DNA from: Gammaproteobacteria bacterium
Lineage (GTDB): Bacteria; Pseudomonadota; Gammaproteobacteria; Pseudomonadales; Azotimanducaceae_A
Assembly (NCBI GenBank): GCA_026713405.1
Contig: JAPOON010000728.1
Location: 1 to 7,946, forward strand
Length of the DNA stretch: 7,946 nt
Direction: 5' to 3'
Shown here: in pieces, positions 1-6,156 of the stretch
Numbering within the stretch: position 1 is the first letter of the stretch
Layout: each line of letters begins with the position of its first letter
Made by a program: the position numbers and the translations under genes
The notes under the pieces: generated by a model
Told to the model about the DNA's origin: nothing
What the model saw: only the letters and a program-made list of their open reading frames with translations
Databases searched by the model: none

Positions 1-441
1 CCAGCCGGGCGACCCGCGCGGGCTGTCGACGAAGTCTCTGGCGCGCAACGGCCCCTCGTCCCGTATCCGGTGCAGCACCGTGCGCATCACCTTCGGCTCC
101 CGGGAGCGCATCCAGCGCTCCTCGCCGTTCCTGAACGCGCGCATCGCCGGCAACGAGAACCGGTAGTCGCGCATGGGCAGGTAGGCGGCGGCGTGGCTCC
201 AGTATTCGAACGCCTCGCCGCGCCGGATGAGGCGATTCACATGCTCGTCCCGGTAGCCGCTCACCCGTGACCAGAACGTATGGTGATGGGCGCGGGCCAC
301 TACCGATATGGTATCGATCTGGACGTAGCCGAGCCGGTCGAGCGTTTTGCGTACCCCGTCGAGCCCGCGCCCCAGCCTGCGCCTGCCGATCAGTCCCTGG
401 TGGGCGAGCGCAATGCGCCGCAGGGTCGTCGGTGATGTCAA
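1..441 (-). CDS. ycaQ: YcaQ/AlkX-type interstrand-crosslink DNA glycosylase, N-terminal part (cut by window edge)
   Basis: The 147 visible residues match the start of the YcaQ (AlkX, HTH_42 winged-helix) family. These are cytoplasmic monofunctional glycosylases that remove bulky N7-alkylated purines and unhook DNA interstrand crosslinks. Visible marks are an opening helix RRIALAHQGL (8-17), then GYVQIDTISVVARAHHHT (38-55), then FEYWSHAAAYLPM (78-90). The Q41-I-D43 triplet fits the catalytic QxD motif of the YcaQ branch, at nearly the same residue numbers as in E. coli YcaQ (about 410 residues); the related AlkZ branch has QxQ. The start is taken at TTG (439-441) because an in-frame TAG lies five codons upstream (454-456) and this leaves the usual short lead before the first helix. 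No good Shine-Dalgarno sequence precedes it. Roughly the last two thirds of the protein lie beyond the left edge. The family call is firm; the start codon is less so. Confidence 0.86.
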   Translation of the reverse strand, partial: MTSPTTLRRIALAHQGLIGRRRLGRGLDGVRKTLDRLGYVQIDTISVVARAHHHTFWSRVSGYRDEHVNRLIRRGEAFEYWSHAAAYLPMRDYRFSLPAMRAFRNGEERWMRSREPKVMRTVLHRIRDEGPLRARDFVDSPRGSPGW

Positions 442-464
442 GACCCGATTCCGCTACCCGATGT

Positions 465-481
465 CTTCCTGGGAAGCTTCC
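465..481. repeat. Alternating CTTCC/GGAAG repeat upstream of ycaQ
   Basis: The order is CTTCC (465-469), a two-base gap, GGAAG (472-476), then CTTCC (477-481). The last two units make the perfect 10-bp palindrome GGAAGCTTCC, and the first two can also pair around the two-base gap. It sits about 25-40 bp upstream of the proposed ycaQ start, where an operator would be plausible. It may be chance; no protein is implicated. Confidence 0.35.
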
Positions 482-663
482 GTTGCTCGTCTCGCATGGA
501 ATGAATGCTCCGACCCACTTTCTAGCTTCTATTCAACAATCGCCAGCACCGGGCAGCGAGTTCGTTTACGGCGCTTCCCTATCGGCGCACCAGCCACGAC
601 ATCCTGCTTATGCGAGAGGGGGTGGGACGAGTTCTAACGCGACGAAAGTTTGGCACCCGGCCC

Positions 664-677
664 CGCAACCAGTTGCG
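664..677. repeat. Short inverted repeat just after the dehydrogenase stop codon
   Basis: CGCAACCAGTTGCG is a 14-base inverted repeat with six-base arms, 26 bp past the TAG of the 704-1927 gene in its direction of transcription. One mismatch outward, two more G-C pairs could extend the stem. No T-rich stretch follows on the minus strand, so it is not a classical intrinsic terminator. At most it may be a weak 3'-end hairpin. Confidence 0.3.
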
Positions 678-703
678 TGGCGTCGCTGCGGCGTCCCGGC
701 GTG

Positions 704-1927
704 CTAGTTCGCCCCGGTCGGTACCTCGTTGAACGGGATGCCCTTGTCGAGCCGCGGCTCCTGGGGCATGCCCAGCACCCGCTCGGCGATGATGTTGGCC
801 ATGATCTCGTCGGTGCCGCCGGCAATGCGCATGCCCGGGATGGCCATGAAAGACAGGGGAAACGAACCGGACGGGTCCGCATAATCCCCCTCCCAGACGG
901 CGCCCGACATTTCCATCAGGTCCATGGCGAACGAGGCCATGTCCTGGGCCATGGGTGCGGCGACCAGCTTGCCGATGGAATTTTCCGGCCCGGGCGTCTC
1001 CCCCCGGGACAGGGCGGATAGCGCGCGGTAACCGGTGTACTTGAGACCGGAGCGCTTGCAGTACCAGTCGGCGATCTTCGCCCGCACGGCGGCATCCTCG
1101 ATGGCCGGCTTGTCGTCGATGGTCACCGTCTGGGCCAGCTTGATGAACGACCGGAACTCGCCGCCACCGCCGCCGCCACCGCCGGTACCGATCGCCAGGC
1201 GCTCGTTCATCAGGGTGGTGATGGAAACCTGCCAGCCCTGACCGACCGCGCCGAGCCGCTGTGCATCGGGGATGCGTACATCCGTGAAATAGACTTCGTT
1301 GAAATTGGCGTCGCCGGAAAGCTGCTTGATCGGCTTCGTCTCGATGCCGGGGGACTTCATGTCAACGAAGAAATACGACAGGCCCTTGTGCTTGGGCACG
1401 TTGGGATCGGTGCGCACCACCAGGATGCCGTAGTCGGAATAGTGCGCGCCGGAGGTCCAGATTTTCTGGCCGTTTATGACCCAGTCGTCACCGTCCTTCT
1501 CCGCCTTGGTGCGCAGGGCCGCCAGGTCCGACCCGCCGGCCGGTTCGCTGAACAGTTGGCACCAGATTTCCTCGCCGCTGGCGAGCTTCGGCAGGTAACG
1601 GCGTTTCTGCTCTTCCGTCGCCCAGGCCATCAGCGTCGGCGCCGCCATGCCCTGGCCGATGCTGAACACGCCGCCCGGCAGCGGGCCGTACTTGGCTTCC
1701 TCCTGGTTGTAGATCACCGACTCGATGGCGGAGGCGCCGCGGCCGCCGTATTCCTTCGGCCAGCGGATGCAGGCCCAGCCGGCGTCGTACTTGCGCTGCT
1801 GCCAGAGTTTCGACTGGGACATCATGTCCAGGCCCGCGAAATCGTCTTCGGTGGGCACGTTGTCTGCGAGCCAGGCACGCGCCTCTTCGCGGAATTCGGC
1901 TTCCTGCGCGGTGTCGTTGAAATCCAT
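704..1927 (-). CDS. Acyl-CoA dehydrogenase, catalytic-type subunit of a probable heteromeric pair
   Basis: This 407-residue protein is a full-length FAD-dependent acyl-CoA dehydrogenase, a family that introduces the alpha-beta double bond into acyl-CoA thioesters. It has the N-terminal helical domain (1-120), the flavin-facing loop QLFSEPAGGSDLA (124-136) followed by IWTSGAHYSDYG (156-167), a beta domain, and a C-terminal helical domain ending GGTDEIMANIIAERVLG (370-386). Glu242 in TLMNERLAIG occupies the isovaleryl-CoA-dehydrogenase-type catalytic-base position. The medium-chain-type position (YEGT) reads AGGT, so it has no Glu. The cross-dimer FAD motifs RxxFGxxIxxxQ and QxxGGxGY are absent, which points to a partner subunit, most likely the adjacent gene. 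An ideal AGGAGG lies five bases before the ATG and the gene starts 19 bp after its partner. An eight-glycine run follows Glu242. The substrate cannot be read from sequence; paired enzymes of this kind include the Mycobacterium tuberculosis FadE steroid side-chain enzymes. Confidence 0.96.
   Translation of the reverse strand: MDFNDTAQEAEFREEARAWLADNVPTEDDFAGLDMMSQSKLWQQRKYDAGWACIRWPKEYGGRGASAIESVIYNQEEAKYGPLPGGVFSIGQGMAAPTLMAWATEEQKRRYLPKLASGEEIWCQLFSEPAGGSDLAALRTKAEKDGDDWVINGQKIWTSGAHYSDYGILVVRTDPNVPKHKGLSYFFVDMKSPGIETKPIKQLSGDANFNEVYFTDVRIPDAQRLGAVGQGWQVSITTLMNERLAIGTGGGGGGGGEFRSFIKLAQTVTIDDKPAIEDAAVRAKIADWYCKRSGLKYTGYRALSALSRGETPGPENSIGKLVAAPMAQDMASFAMDLMEMSGAVWEGDYADPSGSFPLSFMAIPGMRIAGGTDEIMANIIAERVLGMPQEPRLDKGIPFNEVPTGAN
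1160..1183 (-). repeat. GGC/GGT trinucleotide run encoding eight glycines
   Basis: Eight consecutive glycine codons (GGC and GGT mixed) encode residues 249-256 of the acyl-CoA dehydrogenase. They start seven residues after the proposed catalytic Glu242. The run is in frame, so length changes by whole units would keep the protein readable while altering this loop. Confidence 0.9.
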
Positions 1928-1931
1928 GTGT

Positions 1932-1938
1932 TCCTCCT
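1932..1938 (-). promoter_or_regulatory. Strong Shine-Dalgarno for the 704-1927 dehydrogenase
   Basis: On the minus strand AGGAGGA lies 4-5 bases before the ATG at 1925-1927, within the 19-bp gap after the upstream dehydrogenase stop. It fixes the start of the second gene and supports translation from a shared mRNA. Confidence 0.85.
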
Positions 1939-1946
1939 GCCTGCCG

Positions 1947-3068
1947 TCAGGCCACGTTGCTCTGTTCGATTGCTGTCACCAGCTTGTCCTGCCACTGCCC
2001 TTCGCTGCCGATGTTGACGGACAACAGTTTTGCCCGCCGATAGAAGAACTGGCAGTCGAACTCCCAGGTGTAGCCCATGCCGCCATGGGTCTGGATGTTC
2101 TCCTTGGACGCGTAGTAATACGCCTGCGTGGCCGAAACCCGGGCGGTGGCCGCCGCCAGCGGCAGGTCCGGCGCATCGGTGTCCAGTGCCCAGGCGCCGT
2201 AGTAGCAGTTCGAACGGGCCAGGGCATTGTTGACGTAGGCATGGGCCAGCTTGTGCTTGATGGCCTGGTAGGAAGCGATGGGCCGGCCGAAAGCAAACCG
2301 GCCCATGGCGTATTCCTTGCCCATCTCCAACGCGGCATCGGCGCCGCCCACCTGCTCCCAGGCGAACAGCACCGCGGCACGGTCGAGCAGTTTCTGCGTC
2401 GCCGCCCAGCCGGTGCCGGGGGCGCCCAGCGGCTCGGATGCCGCATCGCTGAAGTCGAGACGCGCGTGGCTACGGGAAAAATCCAGCGTGCGCTGGGGCG
2501 TTCGGGTCACGCCCGGCTGATCGAGTTCGACCAGGTTCAGGCTGGCCCCGTCGCCAGCTCCATCGCTGGCCGAGGCCACAACGGCGATTTGAGCGATGTC
2601 GCCGTCGGCAACGGCAACCTTGCTGCCGTTCAGGGCGCCGTTCGAACCGGTGGTCTTCAAACCGGCTGCCGTCGCGCGCCCCGGCCCTTCGGCAAGCGCA
2701 AAGGTACCGATCGCCTCGCCGCTCGCCAGTTTCGGCAACCATTGCTCTTTCTGTTCGGCACTGCCCGCCATGAGCAAGGCTTCGGTGGCCAGATAAACCG
2801 ATGAGGAGAACGGTATCGGCGCCACGGCACGCCCCAGCTCTTCGGCGATTACCACCAGTTCCACGTAGGAGAGCCCGAGCCCGCCGTACTCCTCCGGAAT
2901 CACCGTGGCGGTCCAGCCCATCTCGGCTACCTTGCCCCAGAGTTCCGCATCGAAAGCACCGCGGTTTTCAAGTGCGTCGCGCACTTTGCCCATCGGGCAA
3001 TGATCAGCCAGAAATCCGCGTGCCTGGTCGCGCAAAAGCTTCTGTTCGTCAGAAAACTCGAAGTTCAT
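1947..3068 (-). CDS. Acyl-CoA dehydrogenase, partner subunit of a probable heteromeric pair
   Basis: This 373-residue protein has the acyl-CoA dehydrogenase fold: N-terminal helices opening MNFEFSDEQKLLRDQARGFL, PEEYGGLGLSYVE (58-70), and a C-terminal domain with RFAFGRPIASYQ (257-268) and QTHGGMGYTWE (326-336). In homodimeric relatives those last two motifs bind the FAD of the neighbouring subunit. Its own flavin loop is degenerate (ALAEGPGRATAAG, 124-136, lacking the usual EPxxGSD). Asp229 or a nearby residue replaces the isovaleryl-type Glu, and the YEGT position reads as NIGS. I infer that it supplies half of the FAD site to the 704-1927 product rather than acting alone. The ATG at 3066-3068 was chosen over an in-frame start 16 codons upstream because family members begin M-x-F-x-x-(S/T)-(D/E)-E-Q. 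It is the first gene of the pair and starts 73 bp after the end of the 938-residue gene on the same strand. Confidence 0.95.
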   Translation of the reverse strand: MNFEFSDEQKLLRDQARGFLADHCPMGKVRDALENRGAFDAELWGKVAEMGWTATVIPEEYGGLGLSYVELVVIAEELGRAVAPIPFSSSVYLATEALLMAGSAEQKEQWLPKLASGEAIGTFALAEGPGRATAAGLKTTGSNGALNGSKVAVADGDIAQIAVVASASDGAGDGASLNLVELDQPGVTRTPQRTLDFSRSHARLDFSDAASEPLGAPGTGWAATQKLLDRAAVLFAWEQVGGADAALEMGKEYAMGRFAFGRPIASYQAIKHKLAHAYVNNALARSNCYYGAWALDTDAPDLPLAAATARVSATQAYYYASKENIQTHGGMGYTWEFDCQFFYRRAKLLSVNIGSEGQWQDKLVTAIEQSNVA

Positions 3069-3070
3069 CG

Positions 3071-3077
3071 CCCCCCC
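3071..3077 (-). promoter_or_regulatory. G7 tract in the ribosome-binding position of the partner dehydrogenase
   Basis: Seven consecutive G bases on the minus strand lie two bases before the ATG at 3066-3068, where a Shine-Dalgarno would be. It could act as a GGGG-type ribosome site, although the spacing is very tight. No better site is visible between it and the upstream gene. Confidence 0.4.
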
Positions 3078-3141
3078 GTCAATACCATCGAAAAAAGCGA
3101 GCCCGCAATTCTCCACACTTTGGGGTGAAAACGCGAGTCCG

Positions 3142-5958
3142 CTACTGCAACATCAGGTATTCCCGAGCCATCGTCCGAAGAACGGTCGCCTCGGCGGCTG
3201 CGTTACCGCCATCGCTCAGCTGCCGCCCCTCCAGTTCCGCCGCATGGCGCCTCAATTCGGGAATCGGGTCCCGGAGGGAAGACACATTCATGATCGCTCG
3301 CTGAACATAGGTTTCTGCATCCGCAAGTACCTGTGCCCGCTCGATGTGCGACCGCGAACGAGGGCTCTGGCGGTCGACAACCGCCCTCATCGCAAACAGC
3401 CGGTCGCGCCAGTCCGAGAGCAACTCGGACCTTCCGGTCGGGGAAAGCGAAACGGGCGAGACCCTCTGCGCGGGTGCGAAACTGCCGGAGTTCTCGAAGT
3501 AGTTCAAAGTGTCTTCGAAGGCGCCCGTACGAGAATCGTCAGCGCCGTACCGGCTTGTCATCTCGGCGATGCGGGAGCGCAGCGCATGGCGCGGATCGCG
3601 ACCTGCGGCAAATTCGGCCCTCGACAACAGGCGGGCGTCAAGTTCGGCCTCCATCCGCACGCGATCCGGCGAATCCGGACCACCGACGAGTTTTTGAATC
3701 TCGACTCTCTGCAATCCGATCTCCTGATCGAGCCGAGCGATCGCACCGGCGCTATCGAAATTCGGCGGGAACCGTTTGCCCGCCGCAGCCTCGGCCGAAC
3801 CCGGGGGGATCGGCGCCGTTATCCGGTGCCCGCGCGCATCCGGAACGGCTTCCTTCGGTAACAGGCTGTAGGAGACAACAACGTGCTCCACTTCCGGTTC
3901 GCAGGTGTTGGCGTCAATGAATATCCGTGCCACGGTATCCAGACGACTCCGGCCCGGATCCATGAGCACCGCATGGACAAAGCCGCCTGCATGGTCGAAT
4001 TCAAGCGCCTGCACGTTGCCAGTGTGCACGATTTCCAGATATACGTTGCCCTCGCCAGCACTTTCGAGCACGTAGTCGGGCTTGCTCCCGGCAAGCACAG
4101 GGCGGCCGCCGAATACCGCGAGGTCCGGACGGCGGGTGTCGAAGCAGGCCCGGTGAACCGAGTTCAGGGTTTCTTCGCTGGTCATCGTGGAGACCGTTTT
4201 CAGCATTTCGGTGTTCAGGGTTCCGTCCCCGTTCAGGCAAAGTTCGCTCAGCCCTTCCACCGCACTGCGTCTGTCCCTCTGCAGCCAATCGTCGTCTATG
4301 TTCAGGGCGGCACTGTCGAACTGCATGTAACTGTCTTCCAGGACGCCATGGATGGTGCTGTGATTGCCCATCCTGTGGATTTGCTCGGAGACGTTTTTCT
4401 GCGCCTCTGCAAGTGTCGTCCGCTGCAACCAGACTTTCCCGCCCTCTGTTCCCCTGCGATCGGGAGCCGGAATCGGAATGTCGAGATTGCGCAGCACCGC
4501 GATGTCTGCGTCCCGCAACTGGTCAGCACTCCGTTTTCCGAAGCTGCACTGCCAGTCGCCAGCCACACCGGTTTCCTGAACGGCTTCGGCCAGGGCATTC
4601 AGAGTTTTCGAGAGCGAAACCGCCTGGGCATACTCGTCGATTCCGCAGATTGGCCGTCCATTCCGGGCTGCGTGCGGTTCGGTGGACAACCGCTGTCCTT
4701 CCTTGCTTGGGAGGAAGTCCTCCAGGAACCAGTCGATACCCGCACCGACCGCCCCCAACGAGCTGCCCGTGCTGGCGATACGTTCGGCGATAGCACCAGC
4801 CAATGGCTTGCCGCCGGCTGCCAGGAGAAAACCCCAGCAACTCCTCATGGCATCCTGATTCCCGATGCCGTCCGGGACGGCAGCGTCACTCAGCGCCTGC
4901 ATGATGGCGTTCCTGAGTACAACAACGGCATGCTCCAGGACCGGACCTCCAGGATGTCTGCCCAACCCGGTTAGTTCGTCGCGTACGGTCGGATATGCGC
5001 CGGCCATGGCCGAAGCGAGTTCCGGTGAAATGTCGTCGCGCGCCACGAAGTCCCTCAGGACATCGCCGTCGAGTGCTTCAAGCTGGAGATTCTCGACGGC
5101 TCGAACGGCCGACAGTCGTTCCCCGACAAATTCCTCCGCCACTTCCCGAGCGAGCTCGCCAAGGGCATCCCCGTCGCTCAACCGTTCATCGGGGACCCGT
5201 CCATTTTCCAGCGCTTCCCTGAATCGGCGGTTCAGCAGGCTCACGGCGTTCGTGGTCAGCCGTTGCGGATCCAATCGCAGCTGCGGATTGCCGCGGGCGG
5301 CTTCGGTGAGCGCGAGGCCGGCGATGGAGTCGCTGCGGCCGGCGTCAAGCTTTTCCAGTGCGTCGGCCTTGGCATCGAGTTCCCTGTCGACCACAGCGAC
5401 GACGATCCTGAAAGCTTCTTGTTCGGTGACGCGATGGAAGCCCTCGCGTCCCGCGGCCACGATTTCGTCTCTCGCCATGCGGGCAATTCGGTCGGGATTC
5501 AGCACCCTGACCAGGCCCGGTTGCGACTGAAAGCGGTTTCGCGCCTGGCCGTTCATCACGGTGCGCAGCCAATCGGTAGCCTGTCCTTCCGCTGTTGGCC
5601 CGCAATAGCGCCGCGAAACAGCTTGATTGCAACCGTCGATCTCCAGTTTTGCCTTTTCGGCCCTCCAGATGATCTGCAGCACCTTTCTGGCACGGAGAGG
5701 TTTTCCGCGGCACTTGGACAAATCCCTCCCAAGCGCTACCTCGGACACCTCGTCGCCGAATCTGGAGCGGAGCGATTCGACGAAGTGCCGGTCAACCGCC
5801 CGGTTCTGCGCGGTTAGGAACCTCACAGTCCGGCTTGCCAGGGCCCCTGCTCGGACGACCAGTTCACCGCGATCGGCTGACAGATTGATTGCAGATCGAC
5901 CTCCGAGAACCTCCGCTGCGTCTATTGCCGTTTGCTGAAAGAGCTCCAGACCGATCAT
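3142..5958 (-). CDS. Large uncharacterised soluble protein, 938 residues
   Basis: I do not recognise this protein. It has no signal peptide, membrane segment, P-loop, zinc-cluster motif or known catalytic signature that I can see. By composition the region from about 50 to 600 is largely helical and charged. Residues 610-705 alternate hydrophobic and polar residues like a beta-rich domain (YVLESAGEGNVYLEIVHTG, then VARIFIDANTC and VEHVVVSYSLL). Residues 715-735 form a Pro/Ala/Gly linker. Residues 738-760 (IARLDQEIGLQRVEIQKL) have heptad spacing suggesting a short coiled coil, followed by a helical tail. Nine cysteines are scattered without a metal-site pattern. The start is the ATG at 5956-5958, with GAGGG about ten bases upstream; the frame stays open 53 codons further, but that stretch reads as promoter-like DNA shared with the divergent gene. 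G+C is lower than in the neighbours, and AGA, AGG, CGA, ATA and CTA all occur within the first 95 codons. A toxin, secreted effector or structural role is possible but not shown. Confidence 0.85.
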   Translation of the reverse strand: MIGLELFQQTAIDAAEVLGGRSAINLSADRGELVVRAGALASRTVRFLTAQNRAVDRHFVESLRSRFGDEVSEVALGRDLSKCRGKPLRARKVLQIIWRAEKAKLEIDGCNQAVSRRYCGPTAEGQATDWLRTVMNGQARNRFQSQPGLVRVLNPDRIARMARDEIVAAGREGFHRVTEQEAFRIVVAVVDRELDAKADALEKLDAGRSDSIAGLALTEAARGNPQLRLDPQRLTTNAVSLLNRRFREALENGRVPDERLSDGDALGELAREVAEEFVGERLSAVRAVENLQLEALDGDVLRDFVARDDISPELASAMAGAYPTVRDELTGLGRHPGGPVLEHAVVVLRNAIMQALSDAAVPDGIGNQDAMRSCWGFLLAAGGKPLAGAIAERIASTGSSLGAVGAGIDWFLEDFLPSKEGQRLSTEPHAARNGRPICGIDEYAQAVSLSKTLNALAEAVQETGVAGDWQCSFGKRSADQLRDADIAVLRNLDIPIPAPDRRGTEGGKVWLQRTTLAEAQKNVSEQIHRMGNHSTIHGVLEDSYMQFDSAALNIDDDWLQRDRRSAVEGLSELCLNGDGTLNTEMLKTVSTMTSEETLNSVHRACFDTRRPDLAVFGGRPVLAGSKPDYVLESAGEGNVYLEIVHTGNVQALEFDHAGGFVHAVLMDPGRSRLDTVARIFIDANTCEPEVEHVVVSYSLLPKEAVPDARGHRITAPIPPGSAEAAAGKRFPPNFDSAGAIARLDQEIGLQRVEIQKLVGGPDSPDRVRMEAELDARLLSRAEFAAGRDPRHALRSRIAEMTSRYGADDSRTGAFEDTLNYFENSGSFAPAQRVSPVSLSPTGRSELLSDWRDRLFAMRAVVDRQSPRSRSHIERAQVLADAETYVQRAIMNVSSLRDPIPELRRHAAELEGRQLSDGGNAAAEATVLRTMAREYLMLQ

Positions 5959-6156
5959 GAAGCCAAAGCCCTCGCGTGCGCCATTTGTATGAGTCGGCCC
6001 ATCCGTGTGGCCAGTTCTTGTTTCGCTATCATGGTGACATCGGACAATTCGGCATCGAATTAGTTTCCCGGCGGATCGGGTGGGTTGGGGATTGGCCGTT
6101 ACCGGCCTCCCTGGCAACCGCAGGAAATTGGTAAGCCATGCAGGCTAGAATTGGGC
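5959..6156. promoter_or_regulatory. Divergent intergenic region with promoters for the 938-residue gene and nadE
   Basis: The 198 bp separate two genes transcribed outward, so both promoters should lie here. On the minus strand, TGGCCA and TACAAA with an 18-base spacer (about 5982-6011) is a weak candidate for the 938-residue gene, with four of six matches in each box. On the plus strand, TAGAAT (6146-6151) matches the -10 consensus in five of six bases, but it lies five bases before the nadE ATG and lacks a good -35. Inverted repeats occur at 6046-6061 and, more weakly, GGCCG/CGGCC at 6094-6107. None of these boxes is certain. Confidence 0.5.
6046..6061. repeat. Perfect inverted repeat, possible operator
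   Basis: AATTCG, a four-base spacer GCAT, then CGAATT forms a 16-base inverted repeat with six-base arms. It is about midway in the divergent region, 88 bp from the 938-residue gene start and 95 bp from the nadE start. A dimeric regulator could bind there, but a repeat this short can arise by chance. Confidence 0.3.

Larger units (their letters stand above)
442..703. other. Intergenic region between the dehydrogenase pair and ycaQ
   Basis: This 262-bp gap carries no convincing gene on either strand. A plus-strand ATG at 501 opens a 68-codon frame to 707, but it has low-complexity composition, no clear ribosome site and runs into the dehydrogenase stop, so I do not call it. The part around 481-540 is clearly AT-richer (28 of 60 bases G+C) than the flanking genes, as expected for a promoter region of the minus-strand ycaQ. 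No convincing -35/-10 pair was found. Two short inverted-repeat elements in it are listed separately. Confidence 0.7.

Noticed and set aside
534..633. Minus-strand stretch ending CPVLAIVE and a stop, as a possible gene remnant
   Set aside because: It is a basic tail of about 33 codons with no start codon and an in-frame stop just upstream; nothing identifies it as the end of a known protein.
501..707. 68-codon plus-strand frame between ycaQ and the dehydrogenase
   Set aside because: It has no clear ribosome site, its composition is unlike a protein, and it overlaps the dehydrogenase stop on the other strand.
1725..2804. 359-codon plus-strand frame across both dehydrogenases
   Set aside because: It is antisense to two confidently identified acyl-CoA dehydrogenase genes and spans the gap between them; its sequence resembles no protein family I know.
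3085..3141. Possible terminator with a T6 run after the 938-residue gene
   Set aside because: The minus strand has six T bases at 3091-3096, but only a three-pair stem (GCG/CGC) precedes them, and the similar GCGAG segments nearby are direct, not inverted, repeats. A promoter search in the same 73-bp gap gave only three-of-six matches.
3883..4974. 363-codon plus-strand frame opposite the large unknown gene
   Set aside because: It lies wholly antisense to the longer minus-strand frame, has no ribosome site or recognisable domain, and is the usual by-product of GC-rich coding DNA.
5959..6117. 53-codon N-terminal extension of the 938-residue protein from a TTG
   Set aside because: The extension is basic and low-complexity, has no ribosome site at the TTG, and would occupy most of the divergent promoter region. 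The ATG at 5956-5958 has a GAGGG ahead of it.
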